Origin: Ottelia alismoides
Lineage: Eukaryota; Streptophyta; Magnoliopsida; Alismatales; Hydrocharitaceae
DNA length: 64,000 bases
Assembly: GCA_037367405.1 (NCBI GenBank)
Contig: JAZKJV010000085.1
Location: 798,373-862,372, forward strand
Direction: 5' to 3'
In this document: positions 42,655 to 53,481 of the stretch, piece after piece
Numbering within the stretch: the first letter of the stretch is position 1
Layout: each line of letters begins with the position of its first letter
Translations under genes and position numbers: made by a program
The notes under the pieces: generated by a model
What the model saw: only the letters and a program-made list of their open reading frames with translations
Databases searched by the model: none
Told to the model about the DNA's origin: nothing

Positions 42655-44028
42655 TTAAGGCGGTTTACGGCTGATCTTCTTGTGAGCCTGCGGTGGGAGA
42701 TCGTAATGATGAGTCAGAGATGAGGTATATGATTCCCAACTATTATCAGTGTCATCCTCAGAAATATCATGATGGATATTAGATGAAATATTTGAGCCAG
42801 ATGAAAAGTAACCATCATCAGAGTTATCCTCAGAGGAATAGTATTTGAAAGTGGACATACTCCAGATGTTCATGTCTTTTTGTTTCTTCAATTGTTTCCT
42901 CAAAATTCGTTCCTTTTTAAGATCAATCGATTTGTCCTCAGATGAATATTCATATGCTCCGGTCTCAGTCAGCTCATAAGAAATAATTCCAGTGTACTTG
43001 TGGAAGGTAGGAGCATCAGCTTTGGATGAGTAATAATTAGGAACGGGAGTTGTCCAACGAGAATCGAATTTTGGATCCTTGCGAAGATATGGCTTTAGAG
43101 ATGCCGAACAGACTTCACTCATGTAGACTACCTTTTCCGGACCTGATGAGGGATCATCAACCGATTCCTCTTCCGAGAGATCAAAGGTAACTTTCTTTTT
43201 CTTGTTTCGTGAAGATGTCGGTTCACTTGAGTACCCAGATGAATAGCCATTAAAATTCTTTTCCTTGGTCGGTGTTCGGACTACGTGTTCGTTCTTTGTT
43301 TCCTGAATGTTGGTGCACTCTTGATTTGGGAGGATTTGGTCAAGATAATCAGAGTATGTTGCTCCAGGGTGCGACCATGCAAATGTCTCAGGATCGTAGT
43401 AGAAGGATTTGTCTATTTTGAAATCTGTGGGAATTGAGATATCGGGGAGAGTCTCTAAACCAATAGTCTCATTAACAAACGCAATCTCAGGTGTAGCAGC
43501 AGGGTAGGGCTCTTCTACCGTTTCATGGTTGCGGTTGTTGGGGACTTTGTGGGTTACCTCAGAAAATCTTGCTTCCTCAAAGACTGTATCAGAGCGTAGT
43601 GATTCCAATGCCGTAAAATTTATTTCCCGAGTCTCACAATCGATACTCGCCTTGGCCAATGCCAAGAATGGTTTTCCGAGAATGATTGGAGACTGGGTGA
43701 ATTCTCCTTGATGCTCAATATCAATAATCGTGAATTCTACCTTGAGCGGAGCACCTTGGAATTTCATGATGACAGAAATGGTTCCTCTCGGCCTTTTTAT
43801 CGATCGGTCTGCCAATTGAACAATCTCTCGTATCTTCCGAATTGGCCCGAGTTTGAGTTCGTGAAGTACAGAGGTCGGGAGGATGTTGATCGGTGAATCG
43901 TCATCAATACGAGCATGTGTGAAGATTGTGTCTTTGATTTCGCAATCAAATCTGGGCAACCGCTTCACTATGCGGCTCTTGGTTTTTCTCCTCAACACCA
44001 AGGAGGAGGCCATTGACAAGATATGTCT
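42655..44028 (-). CDS. E3: ORF continued, protease-like domain with altered active site plus Ser/Asp-rich tail
   Basis: This is in frame with the preceding block across a single TAA; the first ATG is at 44013. Residues about 25-140 align with the E1/E2 retropepsin region: RIDDDSPINILPTSVLHELKLGPI, then QLADRSIKRPRG and ILGKPFLALAKA. The D-S/N-G triad is D-D-D here, so the catalytic glycine is gone and proteolysis is unlikely. The remaining 310 residues are a low-complexity tail with YYSSED/YEYSSED words, a basic KKKKVTF patch and acidic clusters, ending where RT would begin in E1/E2. Length is well kept for a recently moved element. A role as a particle or RNA-binding protein is conceivable but unsupported. 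Confidence 0.75.
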   Translation of the reverse strand, partial: RHILSMASSLVLRRKTKSRIVKRLPRFDCEIKDTIFTHARIDDDSPINILPTSVLHELKLGPIRKIREIVQLADRSIKRPRGTISVIMKFQGAPLKVEFTIIDIEHQGEFTQSPIILGKPFLALAKASIDCETREINFTALESLRSDTVFEEARFSEVTHKVPNNRNHETVEEPYPAATPEIAFVNETIGLETLPDISIPTDFKIDKSFYYDPETFAWSHPGATYSDYLDQILPNQECTNIQETKNEHVVRTPTKEKNFNGYSSGYSSEPTSSRNKKKKVTFDLSEEESVDDPSSGPEKVVYMSEVCSASLKPYLRKDPKFDSRWTTPVPNYYSSKADAPTFHKYTGIISYELTETGAYEYSSEDKSIDLKKERILRKQLKKQKDMNIWSMSTFKYYSSEDNSDDGYFSSGSNISSNIHHDISEDDTDNSWESYTSSLTHHYDLPPQAHKKISRKPP

Positions 44029-45207
44029 TTAAGTTTTTGTTCTAATCCTTCCTGACTTTTTGATGATTAATCTGTTCATTAGAAATTTCCTAAGGTCAGG
44101 GAAGTGTTCAATGGCCTTTATAATGGGAAGTTCAAAAATCAAGTATTTTTTCAATGCTTCCCGTAAAACAGGATCCAAATTCCTCAGATCTTCTTCAGAT
44201 TCAATTTTTATGAGATTTTCTGGATTTTCGATTTTTTTTGTATTTTCTGTGTGGTGTGGCGATGTGGTGTCTTCCTTAGATGAGAAGGGGCCTTGATGTT
44301 CAGGGTATGGATCAGAGGCATAGTCATTCCTAGGGGAATAATGAGCAGAAGTTTTGATATTAGAGTTATCCCTAGGTCTTTGAATATCCTCAAAATTTTC
44401 ATCATGGAATCTAATCATTTCCTCATTTGGTTCTACACCCGATCCACCATAGAATGAGATTACTCGGTCGGCAAATTTTTGAAATTTGTCCCCCATCAAT
44501 TCAAACCTTCTTTTTATCCTCGAAACATTATCCTCACAATTTTGTTCATGATCAATCATGGGAGCACTCGGATTTTGTTCAATGATTCCGTCTTCCATTT
44601 TTCTGTACGTGTGGAGAGGAGAATTTCTTGCAATATCCATTATATGATCATTTCTTGAAAATTTCTCCTCAAAATTTATGGAAGGAGGCTGCTCATATGG
44701 TACATGCATGTGTATTTGATCTGAGTATAGTTCAGTCCTTTGATCATGATTGGTCAGCTCTTGATATTGTGGAGTCAACATACAGGGTTTATATGTGTCT
44801 AGGAGGTCTGTCCAGTCCTCTGTATGAGTATCATGTCTGACAAGGGGTCTGTCATGGTCAATCCAACGATGATGATCATTAAGCGCATGTCTTTCCATCT
44901 GGGTTTGGGTTCTCTGCCAGTCATGGGATTTAAAGAGATTTTGATCTTGAAATGTTTTATTGGCGAGAGAGTGAGAATAAGACGGTTCAGTCCAAGATGG
45001 TGTGGTTGGATGATTTGAGAAAGGATTCAATGAGGTCGAAGTCATTTGCGGTTGAAAGCTTCCCGCAAATGTTGGAGGATTAAACGAAGAGGAAGTAGTG
45101 GATTTGGGCCAAACCGACATAGATTTGTTTTCGTAGTGGTGTTCGGTCATTTTTGAAGGAGTTGAGAGAAATGATGGGTTGGATCTGAAATTGAGAAAAA
45201 TTTCCAT
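44029..45207 (-). CDS. E3: ORF, N-terminal 392 codons, unknown protein
   Basis: The frame opens with ATG at 45207 (MEIFLNF; a second ATG 19 codons later, MTEHHYENK, is also possible). The product is hydrophilic, rich in His, Asn, Ser, Thr and Pro. There is no capsid motif of the E1/E2 type, no zinc knuckle and no membrane segment. Residues about 225-250 look helical (RIKRRFELMGDKFQKFADRV). The last 60 residues (LDPVLREALKKYLIFELPIIKAIEHFPDLRKFL) match in character the gag-protease border of E1/E2. The frame ends at TAA 44029-44031 after R-T-K-T. The next codons continue in the same frame into the protease-like part, so the stop may be read through or may be a single mutation. I do not recognise the N-terminal half. 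Confidence 0.75.
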   Translation of the reverse strand: MEIFLNFRSNPSFLSTPSKMTEHHYENKSMSVWPKSTTSSSFNPPTFAGSFQPQMTSTSLNPFSNHPTTPSWTEPSYSHSLANKTFQDQNLFKSHDWQRTQTQMERHALNDHHRWIDHDRPLVRHDTHTEDWTDLLDTYKPCMLTPQYQELTNHDQRTELYSDQIHMHVPYEQPPSINFEEKFSRNDHIMDIARNSPLHTYRKMEDGIIEQNPSAPMIDHEQNCEDNVSRIKRRFELMGDKFQKFADRVISFYGGSGVEPNEEMIRFHDENFEDIQRPRDNSNIKTSAHYSPRNDYASDPYPEHQGPFSSKEDTTSPHHTENTKKIENPENLIKIESEEDLRNLDPVLREALKKYLIFELPIIKAIEHFPDLRKFLMNRLIIKKSGRIRTKT

Positions 45208-46406
45208 GATGAGATTAAAATCAAGAAATGAGAGAGATGATTGTATGGGACAGCAAATTTATCAAATGTGCGGCTATTGATCTTCGATATCGGTTCACGC
45301 ACACCAATACAAACACAAATCAACCCTGGGTTCACCAACTCACACAATGAAGCCGTAAGATTTTGGCTATTATCTTTTCAATTTTAGTTGGTGATAATTC
45401 AATCTTGGCAAAAATTTAGCGAGCTGAGATTTTGGATTTGGGCTCTATCCTTAAGTGTCGTTTCTTGCTTACTCAAAAAATTAAAATCATTTAAGGTCGG
45501 GGTTGCTCTCCCGCAAAAATTCTTGATTTTATGAGTTATTTGAGATCAAATATATTTAGCAGTCCCGGTTTTAATGAGGTGATCACTGAAAAATTAGATG
45601 AGCAAAAATACACGTCTACCGTCCAGTCCCAATTTCCTTTAAAGTTATGTTATAAAACAAGAGAGAGAAATTCGAGAAAAGCCGATGCACGCGGAAAACT
45701 ATGATGAATGCTTAGTGAGAAGACTTACAGTGAATCCTCGCAATCTCCATGTGGGATGCTAGACAGAATTTAAAAATTATTCTAAATGAAATGCAAGCCA
45801 ATGGAAAATCGCACCTAAGCAGAAAGTTCTATTAGCGGGAAGAATTGATTTAAATTTTTGGCTAAATTGAACGATCTATGTGCGTCTCGATTAAAGTGAA
45901 GTGTGGCTTAAGATCCTACGAGCACAATCAAAAATTGTAAATGCTCTGAGAGCCGTATGTGCAGGTCTATCCTACTCGCCACTCAAGTCGGGCCCCACCC
46001 TCGCCGGAGAGTGAAACAGGCCACGACACACCACAGAATAAAGTTTAGAGGTCTTTCTACACACGCGAGAGTCCAAACGGACACCGCTATAAAATTGCAG
46101 AAATTAAAAGTGCAGAAATTAAAAACCTAGACTCTACGCTCTCTCACGACTCGACTCGATCTTAAATTAATTGCGGTTTTTGGTGAAGTTGCGTCGGTTA
46201 TTGAAAACCGCTCCACGTACAAGGTATCTCGCAAAAAAAATAAGAGAGAAAATGTAAGAGAGTGACTCAAAATAATATAAAAAATAAATGCTGAAAATAA
46301 ATTGCAGAAAAAAAATGGAATTTACAATGAAAAATTCGGGGGTCAGACTACCCGAATGCGGAAAACCGAATAAAAAAAATTTAGACCAAAATCTAAGCCG
46401 TTTGCC
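45208..46406 (-). other. E3: untranslated leader
   Basis: The leader is collinear with the E2 leader (24472-26049). It contains the same gcgggagagcaaccc-type box (plus coordinates about 45498-45515), the ccgtttggactct box (about 46070) and the agtctgaccccc box (about 46340). It shows the uninterrupted form of the site where E1 entered E2. Confidence 0.65.
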
Positions 46407-46424
46407 TCCCCGGCAACGGCGCCA
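46407..46424 (-). other. E3: primer-binding site for tRNA-Asp
   Basis: On the minus strand TGGCGCCGTTGCCGGGGA is a perfect 18-base complement to the plant tRNA-Asp 3' end, two bases from the LTR end. It is the only undamaged primer site in the window. Confidence 0.92.
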
Positions 46425-46426
46425 TC

Positions 46427-49400
46427 TGACGAATCCGTAAATTGCGCTTTTAAGAAGTTGTTTTTATCGTGTCGTGCGTTGTAGGCGGCAATCGGAAACG
46501 GTCAAGAAAATACCACAAATAAGTTATTCAATTTTTCGTCTCGTGGTTTTATGTTTATTTTACTTGGGCAAGTCCCAAGGTCGATCACAAGGAGGCAAAG
46601 GAACAACCTAGAATTAAGTCTATCAAAGTTCGTGTTCGGTTTTCAAGACGGTCTTTTTTTGGAATTTTCAATACAATAAAGGATGCAAAATGCAACTTTG
46701 GCCTTATTTTAGGGACTAAAATGTAAATTACGTTCAAATGATGTCCGAAAAATACGAAACTTGGCCACAATGTAAACTATAATGAGATGGATGCACTGCA
46801 ATTTTTTTTTGGAATTTTTGGATGCAATATGAATTTTTTATGGATTTTTAAATGTAAACAAAATGATTTTTAATATTTAATTTTAATAAATATCAAACCT
46901 ATTTATTTTCGAGAATCAAAATTATCTGAGATCTATCACTAGGTGACTGATCTCAGAAAAATCCTAAACCTGGAAAATGTGGGGTTTAATGTTTATTAAA
47001 ACTTAAATACTAAAATGTGAAAAATGATTTTTACAGGACAAAATATGCATGCAAATTCAATTCTTTTTGGGCACAATGTTAAGAATAATTAACTCTACAA
47101 GATGTGATTTTTCAAGAATTTTTTAGAGCAATGGTTAATTAACTTGTGAATTTCAGAGCAAGAGATGGGTAAAATACGCCAATTTTCACAAAACAATTAT
47201 TTATTAATTAACCGTCCGTCACAAAAATACCCACAACATGTCAAAGCGTAGAGAATTAATTAACTAACATCATGCTATTTTTGGATTAATAAAATAATGT
47301 AGAGAGAAGGTTCAAAACTAAGGGGGAACACAGGGGTACAGATGCAAATAAATAAAATATAAAATGCACTGGGGGGACTTTATTGTAGTTACCAGGAGTT
47401 GCGGGGTATCTTCTGCAATTTTGCCAGAGGAGCACGTGCACAGCACGTGCCTCTGGTTGGCGGGATTGAAGCGCAAATATGAGAATCTCCCGGGGGGTTT
47501 GTGCAAAATTTCCAGAGAGGCACGTGCCCAGCACGTGCCCTCTGGATGGCGGTGGCTGAGGCGCGAATATGCTGAACCAGGGGGGCCCTTTCTGTAAAAT
47601 CTCCAAGTTGTCACGTGCTAGGCACGTGACTTTGGACTTCAGTGCAAATAGGTAGACGCCCGGTGTGCTGGATGCAATTGACCCAGCGGGTCACGTGCGG
47701 ATCACGTGACCCCTGGGGATGAGAATGGATCGTAGAAGTTCCCTCAGCACGTACTTCTCACGTGCGAGGGCCTCGGGACTCGTGCCCGGTGGTGGAGCGG
47801 TGAAGGTGGCGGAGGGCCGGCGATTGGAGAAGAGGGCGGTGGCGTGGTTGGAGCTCGGCGATGATGAGATGGCTGAAGGCAGAGCTCCGGTCGTGCTTCT
47901 GTGGTTGATGGCGGCGTCGCGACGTTGATGTAGTTTGCGGAGGAGTTGAGCGTCGTCGGAGGCGTAGCAGGTCGGGGAAGATGGAGGAGCGGAGGCGACG
48001 TCGCTGTCGTCGCGATGGTGTCGATGACGAACGGTGGAAGGGCGGAGCAGGCGTGGTGGCCGACACACGGCCGTGGGGCGTCGAGGACGCAGGGGCCGGT
48101 GGCGAGGATGTTCGGCGAAGAACGGTGGCGACGGCGTCGAGGTGGATACGGTGTAGGTCGAAGCAGATGGAGTCGAGGCGGATGGCGTTGGACGGAGAGC
48201 GGAAGAGAGAAAGATAGAGAGAGAGAGAGAGAGATAATACCTGAAGAGGCTCGACGGCGTTGGGCGGCCGGAGCTGCAGCAGACGCGGCGGAGAAGACCT
48301 CGCCGTAGGCTGCGACGAGGTACACGACCTCGGATCTCGCCGCTCGAAGAAGTCGATGGAGCGCTGTCACCGCCGCGGTGACCCTTGCGATGTAATCGGC
48401 GGATACGGAAAGAAGGGACGGTGGCGGTGTTTAAATAGGAGACGGGGGCTGCTCGGCGATGGAGGCGCGATTGGGAGATCGGGGTGATTTGGGGCTTTCG
48501 CGAGATCAGCGGAGGATGAGATACGGCGGCGACGAGATCGGAGGACGGGGGAATCGTAGAGGGATTCGCGGTGGATTTGATGGCCGGCGAGATTGGGCGG
48601 AGCTCGCGAGATCCGCGGCGCGTGAATCCCGGAAGGGGGGCTGATTGGGGACGATGAACAGGCACCGTCCGATCGGCCGAGATCGGGCGGTCCTGCTCAC
48701 GCCACGTGGCAGGCAAAAAAGGGGAGAGAGACGCGCGTGCGGAGCACGTGCCTTGGAGGCACGTGCGACGCACGTGCGTCTCCTTTATTATTATATTTTT
48801 TTATTTTTTAATTTTTTTTTAATTTTTTTTATTAAAAACGATATAATACTAAGGCCAAAAATGGCTGACACGTGGCGGCCTCTGGGGCTGCCACGTGTCA
48901 GCACCAGAAAATCTGAAAATAAAAATACTTTGTAAAATCGATAAAAAATAGCAATTGACCTCGGATCGAAAAACTTTCTTCACGAAAATTGCTCGTCTCG
49001 ATGAGATCTACAACTTTCATGAAGGCGTCAAAACCAAAATCGATCATTTGAACAAAGTGAATTTTTGGGGTATCCCATGTACATAGAATACCTTGATTTT
49101 TGGGTTTTATAATTTTTATGTCATTTTTTTGAACATGATAAAAATCGGGAAAAATATGGAAAAATCAAAGATAAATAAAAGACACTTAATTCTAATTTTT
49201 TTGGATTTGATTAAGAAAATATATACATAAAGTACAAGGTCAAAACCGCGAAAATATACAATGTACAAAAGAGGCCCAAAACCCAACTTTCACATATGAG
49301 CTCTGATTCACTTGAACTTGGTCTTGTTTTGAAGGTAATTGAATGCACATTAGTTCAAAAGTGAGTAGGATTAAATCGGACACTGGATGGAGAAGATATG

Positions 49401-49760
49401 TGGCTTTTAGTCCGAAAATCCGGAAATTAGGGTTTGGGTTTTTGGTCCACTTATTTGGGTTAGTTATTTTTTTGTATTTTTCCTTTATGCATGTTAGTGA
49501 TATGTACACAGTGGAAGTGGTTTTGAGTTATTCGGAGTTAGCATGAATGAGTTAAAAATCCGGGAAGTTAGGTTTATTTACAGGTCATTTTGGCTTGGAT
49601 TTTTGGCTTCTTATTTTATGCAGATTTTTGTGCTAAAATGCAATTCTTATGAAAACATGCATGAATGCTAATTATGCAAAATAGATGCCAGAATGCTGTT
49701 GATTTTGAGGGATTTGAGCTTAATAAATGAGATTTAGAGTGATGAATACGAGATTCATCA
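46427..49760 (-). mobile_element. E3: 5' LTR
   Basis: This 3334-base copy of 37621-40949 ends at 49760 with the terminal palindrome (minus-strand start) and is followed by CGCTG. It holds the same TATA box (48430-48437), CACGTG pairs (from about 47433) and quartet (about 48734-48776). The AG microsatellite near 48215 is a few bases longer than in the 3' copy. Confidence 0.93.
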
Positions 49761-49765
49761 CGCTG

Positions 49766-50430
49766 CAGTTGTGTTGTTGAACCGATTGCTCGTGGATCTC
49801 CATCTTCTTCAATGCCTCGTGTTTGTGAAGTAGACATCATATTTTGTGAGACAAACTTAGGAGGTTCACCGCTCAGATGGCCGACTCGGATCGTTGGAAG
49901 TGTGCATTTCATCCATGTATCCACAAGTGCTTACTTCTTTGGATTAGATTGAGAGACACGAGGTCTCTTCACTTAGAGATTCATGGACCGCGATCACGCT
50001 TCAAGAGGTAACCCTAATACTCATGTGATCTTGATGAAATAACATGAGAATTGTTCCAATATCATGTGGTTTCATCTAAAAAATATTAATTTATGTTACC
50101 CCTTACGAGTATTAGTCGACCTAGATCTTATATGTTACAATTTCCACGCTTTCGTGATGCACGAGTCTTGATCGACTCCCTTCAACACATGCCATACAAT
50201 ACCCAAACTCGATACGAACAAACTCAAATACCTTTTGTTCATTTTGTAATAACCGTTAGATTTGCTACGATCTTTGATAGAATATTCTTGACACGTTATC
50301 TGATATCTAACATGCAATACAATCACGTGTTCCTTCTGTCTCTCTTTTTAGCTTTGCAGCTCAACCTCTTATTTGGTAGTTTTGTCCTTCCTCGAGTTGA
50401 TTCAATTAGCATCTTAGTTTACTATGATAG
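49766..50430. other. Right end of the split older element and unassigned flank
   Basis: Up to about 50090 this continues the possible copia LTR cut by E3 (leader, then 'caagaggtaaccctaata'-type end). From 50090 to 50430 I see no gene and no clear repeat. No primer site or copia coding frame was recognised, so a solo LTR is possible. Confidence 0.35.
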
Positions 50431-50439
50431 GAAGTTTTT

Positions 50440-50650
50440 AGAGTAAATTACAAAAAAAGTCCTTTAGAAATACACCCAATTTCAATATCATATATGAACT
50501 TTAAAAGGTAACAATATGGTATCCAAACTTTAATATCAACGTGGTCCTTTATTATTAAAATTTAATCGATCATTTCATCTTTCCAACCTTAAATTTCAAT
50601 AGTCAAGGATCACATTGAGACAAATTTAAAAATTTGAATATCACATTACC
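50440..50650. repeat. Possible MITE-like or other dispersed repeat upstream of the deacetylase gene
   Basis: The A/T-rich block begins 'gtaaattacaaaaaaagtcc' and contains 'atatggtatccaaacttt' and 'cgtggtcctttatt', wording typical of short dispersed plant repeats. I find no clear terminal inverted repeats or target duplication, so the class is open. Confidence 0.3.
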
Positions 50651-50965
50651 TTTTCAGAGATATGAAAATCAGTTGTACTGTTCGGGAACTTTGTGATAAT
50701 TTACTCTTTTTTTATCATGCAAGTCCAAGTCCAGAAATTTCTTTGGCCCGTTGGATCGAGATCAAACCAGTTAATATTAGATTACCTGTTCGGCAACAGC
50801 AGGCATTCGAGGCCCCCCCACGCACGCATGCTAGTTCCCTCTTCAGCGAAGACGTTGCCACTCCCTGGTTCCCCCGGCCTGCAAATTCTCGTCCTTCCCC
50901 GCCTCCGCTCTCTTCTCCCTCCCATCCTCTGCCCACTCCTCTCCTGCACCTCTCCCAACCCCAAC

Positions 50966-52965
50966 ATGGCATCTTCTTCTCTCGCGCCGCCTGCATCCGA
51001 TCGCCATAGCCGGGTCAGCTCCAGCAAGCTCTACTTCGACATCCCTCCTTCCAAGGTGGTCTCCCTCTCCAAAAAGATCCAATCTTGCGCGCTCTTTTCG
51101 CTGGTAAAGGACCTTCTTTAGTTGGAATTCCTGAGTTCTGAGTGGGTAGTGATGCAGGTGCCTGTGATATACTCGTCCGCCTATGACATATCCTTCCTTG
51201 GCATTGAAAAGCTGTGAGTTGATGTTCTACTTCCGTGTATTTTTGATTCTATCAGCGAAAGAAACAAAGGAAAGGTAGGAAAAGGAATTGGTTTGATTTT
51301 TTTCCGGAAGTTAAAATATTGCCACTCTCATTGAAGACCTTTCGGTTGTTCATCTTCCGAGATATACGAGCTTAAGAAATCATCTAGTAAAAGGCGTACC
51401 TGTAGGCGCTTTTTAAGAACTACAACATAAAATCGACCACATTCTGAAGGAGAGAAATAATGTAGAAAAAAGGGTACATATTGTCGCGCCTCCATGATTT
51501 CGAATGTAGCAACATCTGCTAGATAGGTGTGTAGGCGCACATAGAGGAAAGAAGAGGAATGCAATACATAAGATTCGTTATTTAGATACAAGGAAATGAA
51601 GTGAAAGATGAAATCTAATCCTAGTTTAACTGTGCGATTGATAAAGATGGACATTGATAAGGTATGGAAAGGGTTGATAAGGTATGGAAAGGGGCAAGTA
51701 AAAACAACTAATGCTTTAGTCGTTCTATCTGCCTTCCTTTTCTTTCTGAATCCCTAACCTTTCTTTCTCTTATATGCAGCCAATCCCTGTAACTGCGCCT
51801 GTCTTCAGTCCTGTATTTGGCTTTTCAATCTATCCTATCAAACAGATGCTTGGTCACAAATCCACAAACCATTTAACTTCACATCACTCTGAATGCTTTG
51901 TCGTTTGCATTTCCTTACCTTTTGATTGCTTCCACGAAAAAAGATATTTACTTTTTTCAAGGAAGGAAAAAGAAGCAACAAAAAATTAACCGATATCCCT
52001 TTCCCTTTCTCATTACAAGTAGAAAGAAGTTTATTGAAGGAATGTTGTTATCAAAGAAGCAGAGACACTAAAGACCCTATTTATGTAGATTTTATACTGC
52101 TATCTTACAATATCACTTGGTGACCGAATTGAATAAAGTTGCCTAGATTTACCACTAAAAATGTCTCACTAATCTAAAATTGTGTTCTTATGTGGTGATG
52201 TGATATGCATATATGGGTTTCATAAATGATACTACCTTGATTCATTAAATAAATAAATAAATAAATAAATGATGCTACCTTCAAAAATTTGTGTAGGCAT
52301 CCATTTGATTCATCGAAGTGGGGGCGCATATGCCACTTTCTGATTAAAGATGGAGTTTTGAGCAAAAAACAAATAGTAGAGCCACTAGAAGCTTCAAATG
52401 ATGACCTGCTAGTGGTATTTTTTAAAATTCTGAGATTACATTTTCAAATTGCTTATGTCTATGCTGTTTTTGCGGCCTTCAAATATAAAGAAAATATCTA
52501 AATGGCTAGCAGCTATATTAGAAATGGAATTGTGATGCATGAACTTCTTAATATCTTTGGGGCCTTGGGAAATGTAAGACCACCTTTTGGTCTACTATAT
52601 GCATCTTTGCCGTGCATATAGCAAGAGACAGTTTCCATGACCCAAATCCGTGACCTCCATCCATGCTACTTGATAATAATTCCAGTCTAGCTTGAATGCT
52701 CCTTTTTAACCGCTGCATAATGTAGAGACAATACTGTGCTGACATATTTCTAAGACGATAAGATTTAACTCTGCTAAATTTTGTTATGTAATAGTGAAAT
52801 ATAATAAAGGCTATACTTTGTTTTTAACTGATTCAATTCAAGGTGGGCAGATTCTTTTTTGTTGGTTTTCTAACTCTGTTATGTGGATGATACCTGAAAC
52901 AGGTGCACTCTGAATATTATCTGAAAAGTCTCACTAAAAGTTTGAATGTTGCGATGATTGTTGAG
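50966..52965 (+). CDS. HDA2: HDA2-like class IV histone deacetylase, exons 1-4 only
   Basis: Exons inferred from protein similarity and splice signals are 50966-51055, 51158-51213, 52297-52414 and 52903-52965, giving 327 bases or 109 codons with consistent phases (0, 2, 0) and GT-AG borders throughout. The product begins MASSSLAPP, then KLYFDIPPSK, VPVIYSSAYDISFLGIEKL, HPFDSSKWGRICHFL, IVEPLEASNDDLLVV and HSEYYLKSL, the N-terminal signature of plant HDA2/HDAC11-type enzymes that remove acetyl groups from lysines. The ATG has a good context (CCAACATGGC) after a C-rich 5' UTR. Family proteins are about 350 residues. The exons with the catalytic His-His and zinc-binding Asp/His residues are not found up to 64000, so the gene either continues after a very long TE-filled intron or is truncated. 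Confidence 0.85.
52245..52270. repeat. (AAAT)n microsatellite in deacetylase intron 2
   Basis: About six copies of the AAAT/TAAA unit lie 30 bases upstream of exon 3. The rest of introns 2 and 3 shows no recognised element. Confidence 0.8.
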
Positions 52966-53412
52966 GTAATCCAATGAGATTTTAGTTTTTTGTATTGGAC
53001 GGCAGTCTGTCATTGCTTAAATGTCTTTACATTCTTCGCTTAAATTTTCTGATTTTTGAGATTCAGGAGATACCACTTTACTAGTGCCTCTTGCCATTTG
53101 TTAGTGTTACTTTTTGGCAACTTTCGTCAGCTTTTTAAATATATTATATATTGATTTCAGGACTCTTCTCCTCTATATAAGGGTCCATATTTTTCCTTAT
53201 ATATTGTATTGTCTCTTGGCTATTCTAGAGGCTTGGGGTGGATGAATAAAGTTGCAAGCTCTTCAAATGTGACGGCAAGAGTTAAAACAAGTATATGACA
53301 TGTGTTACATTATACCCACCCACCCACCCGCCCACACACCCACCTTTCCACATGCACACACACAAATAAATCGGTAAAAAATATATTGAAATGGACATTA
53401 TATGTGATGAAC
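52966..53412. other. Sequence after deacetylase exon 4: no further exon seen; C/A-rich simple repeat
   Basis: The stretch starts with the exon 4 donor (GTAATC). No next deacetylase exon was found. Bases about 53310-53366 are a CCCA/CACA-rich simple repeat. Confidence 0.5.
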
Positions 53413-53429
53413 TAGTGGACTCATCAAGA

Positions 53430-53465
53430 CAACAACAACAACAAAGCCTTTTCCCACAATTAAGT
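53430..53465 (-). mobile_element. 36-bp tail-only RTE/SINE insertion with 16-bp duplication
   Basis: On the minus strand this is ACTTAATTGTGGGAAAAGG followed by CTTTGTTGTTG..., the 3' end of the RTE LINE at 59835-59862. It is flanked by AGTGGACTCATCAAGA (53414-53429) and AGTGGATTCATTAAGA (53466-53481), a 16-base duplication with two C/T differences. It is an extreme 5' truncation of a LINE (or SINE) made by target-primed reverse transcription. Confidence 0.75.
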
Positions 53466-53481
53466 AGTGGATTCATTAAGA

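Larger units (their letters stand above)
37621..49760 (-). mobile_element. E3: young, complete, non-autonomous Athila-derived retrotransposon
   Basis: E3 is 12,140 bases long with LTRs at 46427-49760 (5') and 37621-40949 (3'), an exact CGCTG duplication on both sides, a perfect tRNA-Asp primer site and a polypurine tract. By eye the LTRs differ at about ten positions plus an AG-repeat and a T-run length change, so insertion was recent. Between them there is no capsid, RT, RNase H or integrase. There is only one long frame (45207-42655) with a protease-like C-terminal part. Leader, LTRs and 3' UTR are closest to E2, so an E2-type element is the likely helper. It is not a simple deletion product, because the first half of its frame has no counterpart in E1 or E2 that I can see. 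Confidence 0.92.

Noticed and set aside
45147..45347. Short frame upstream of the E3 ORF on the minus strand (66 codons)
   Set aside because: It lies in a different phase, overlaps the leader and ORF start and shows no similarity to gag; at most an upstream ORF.
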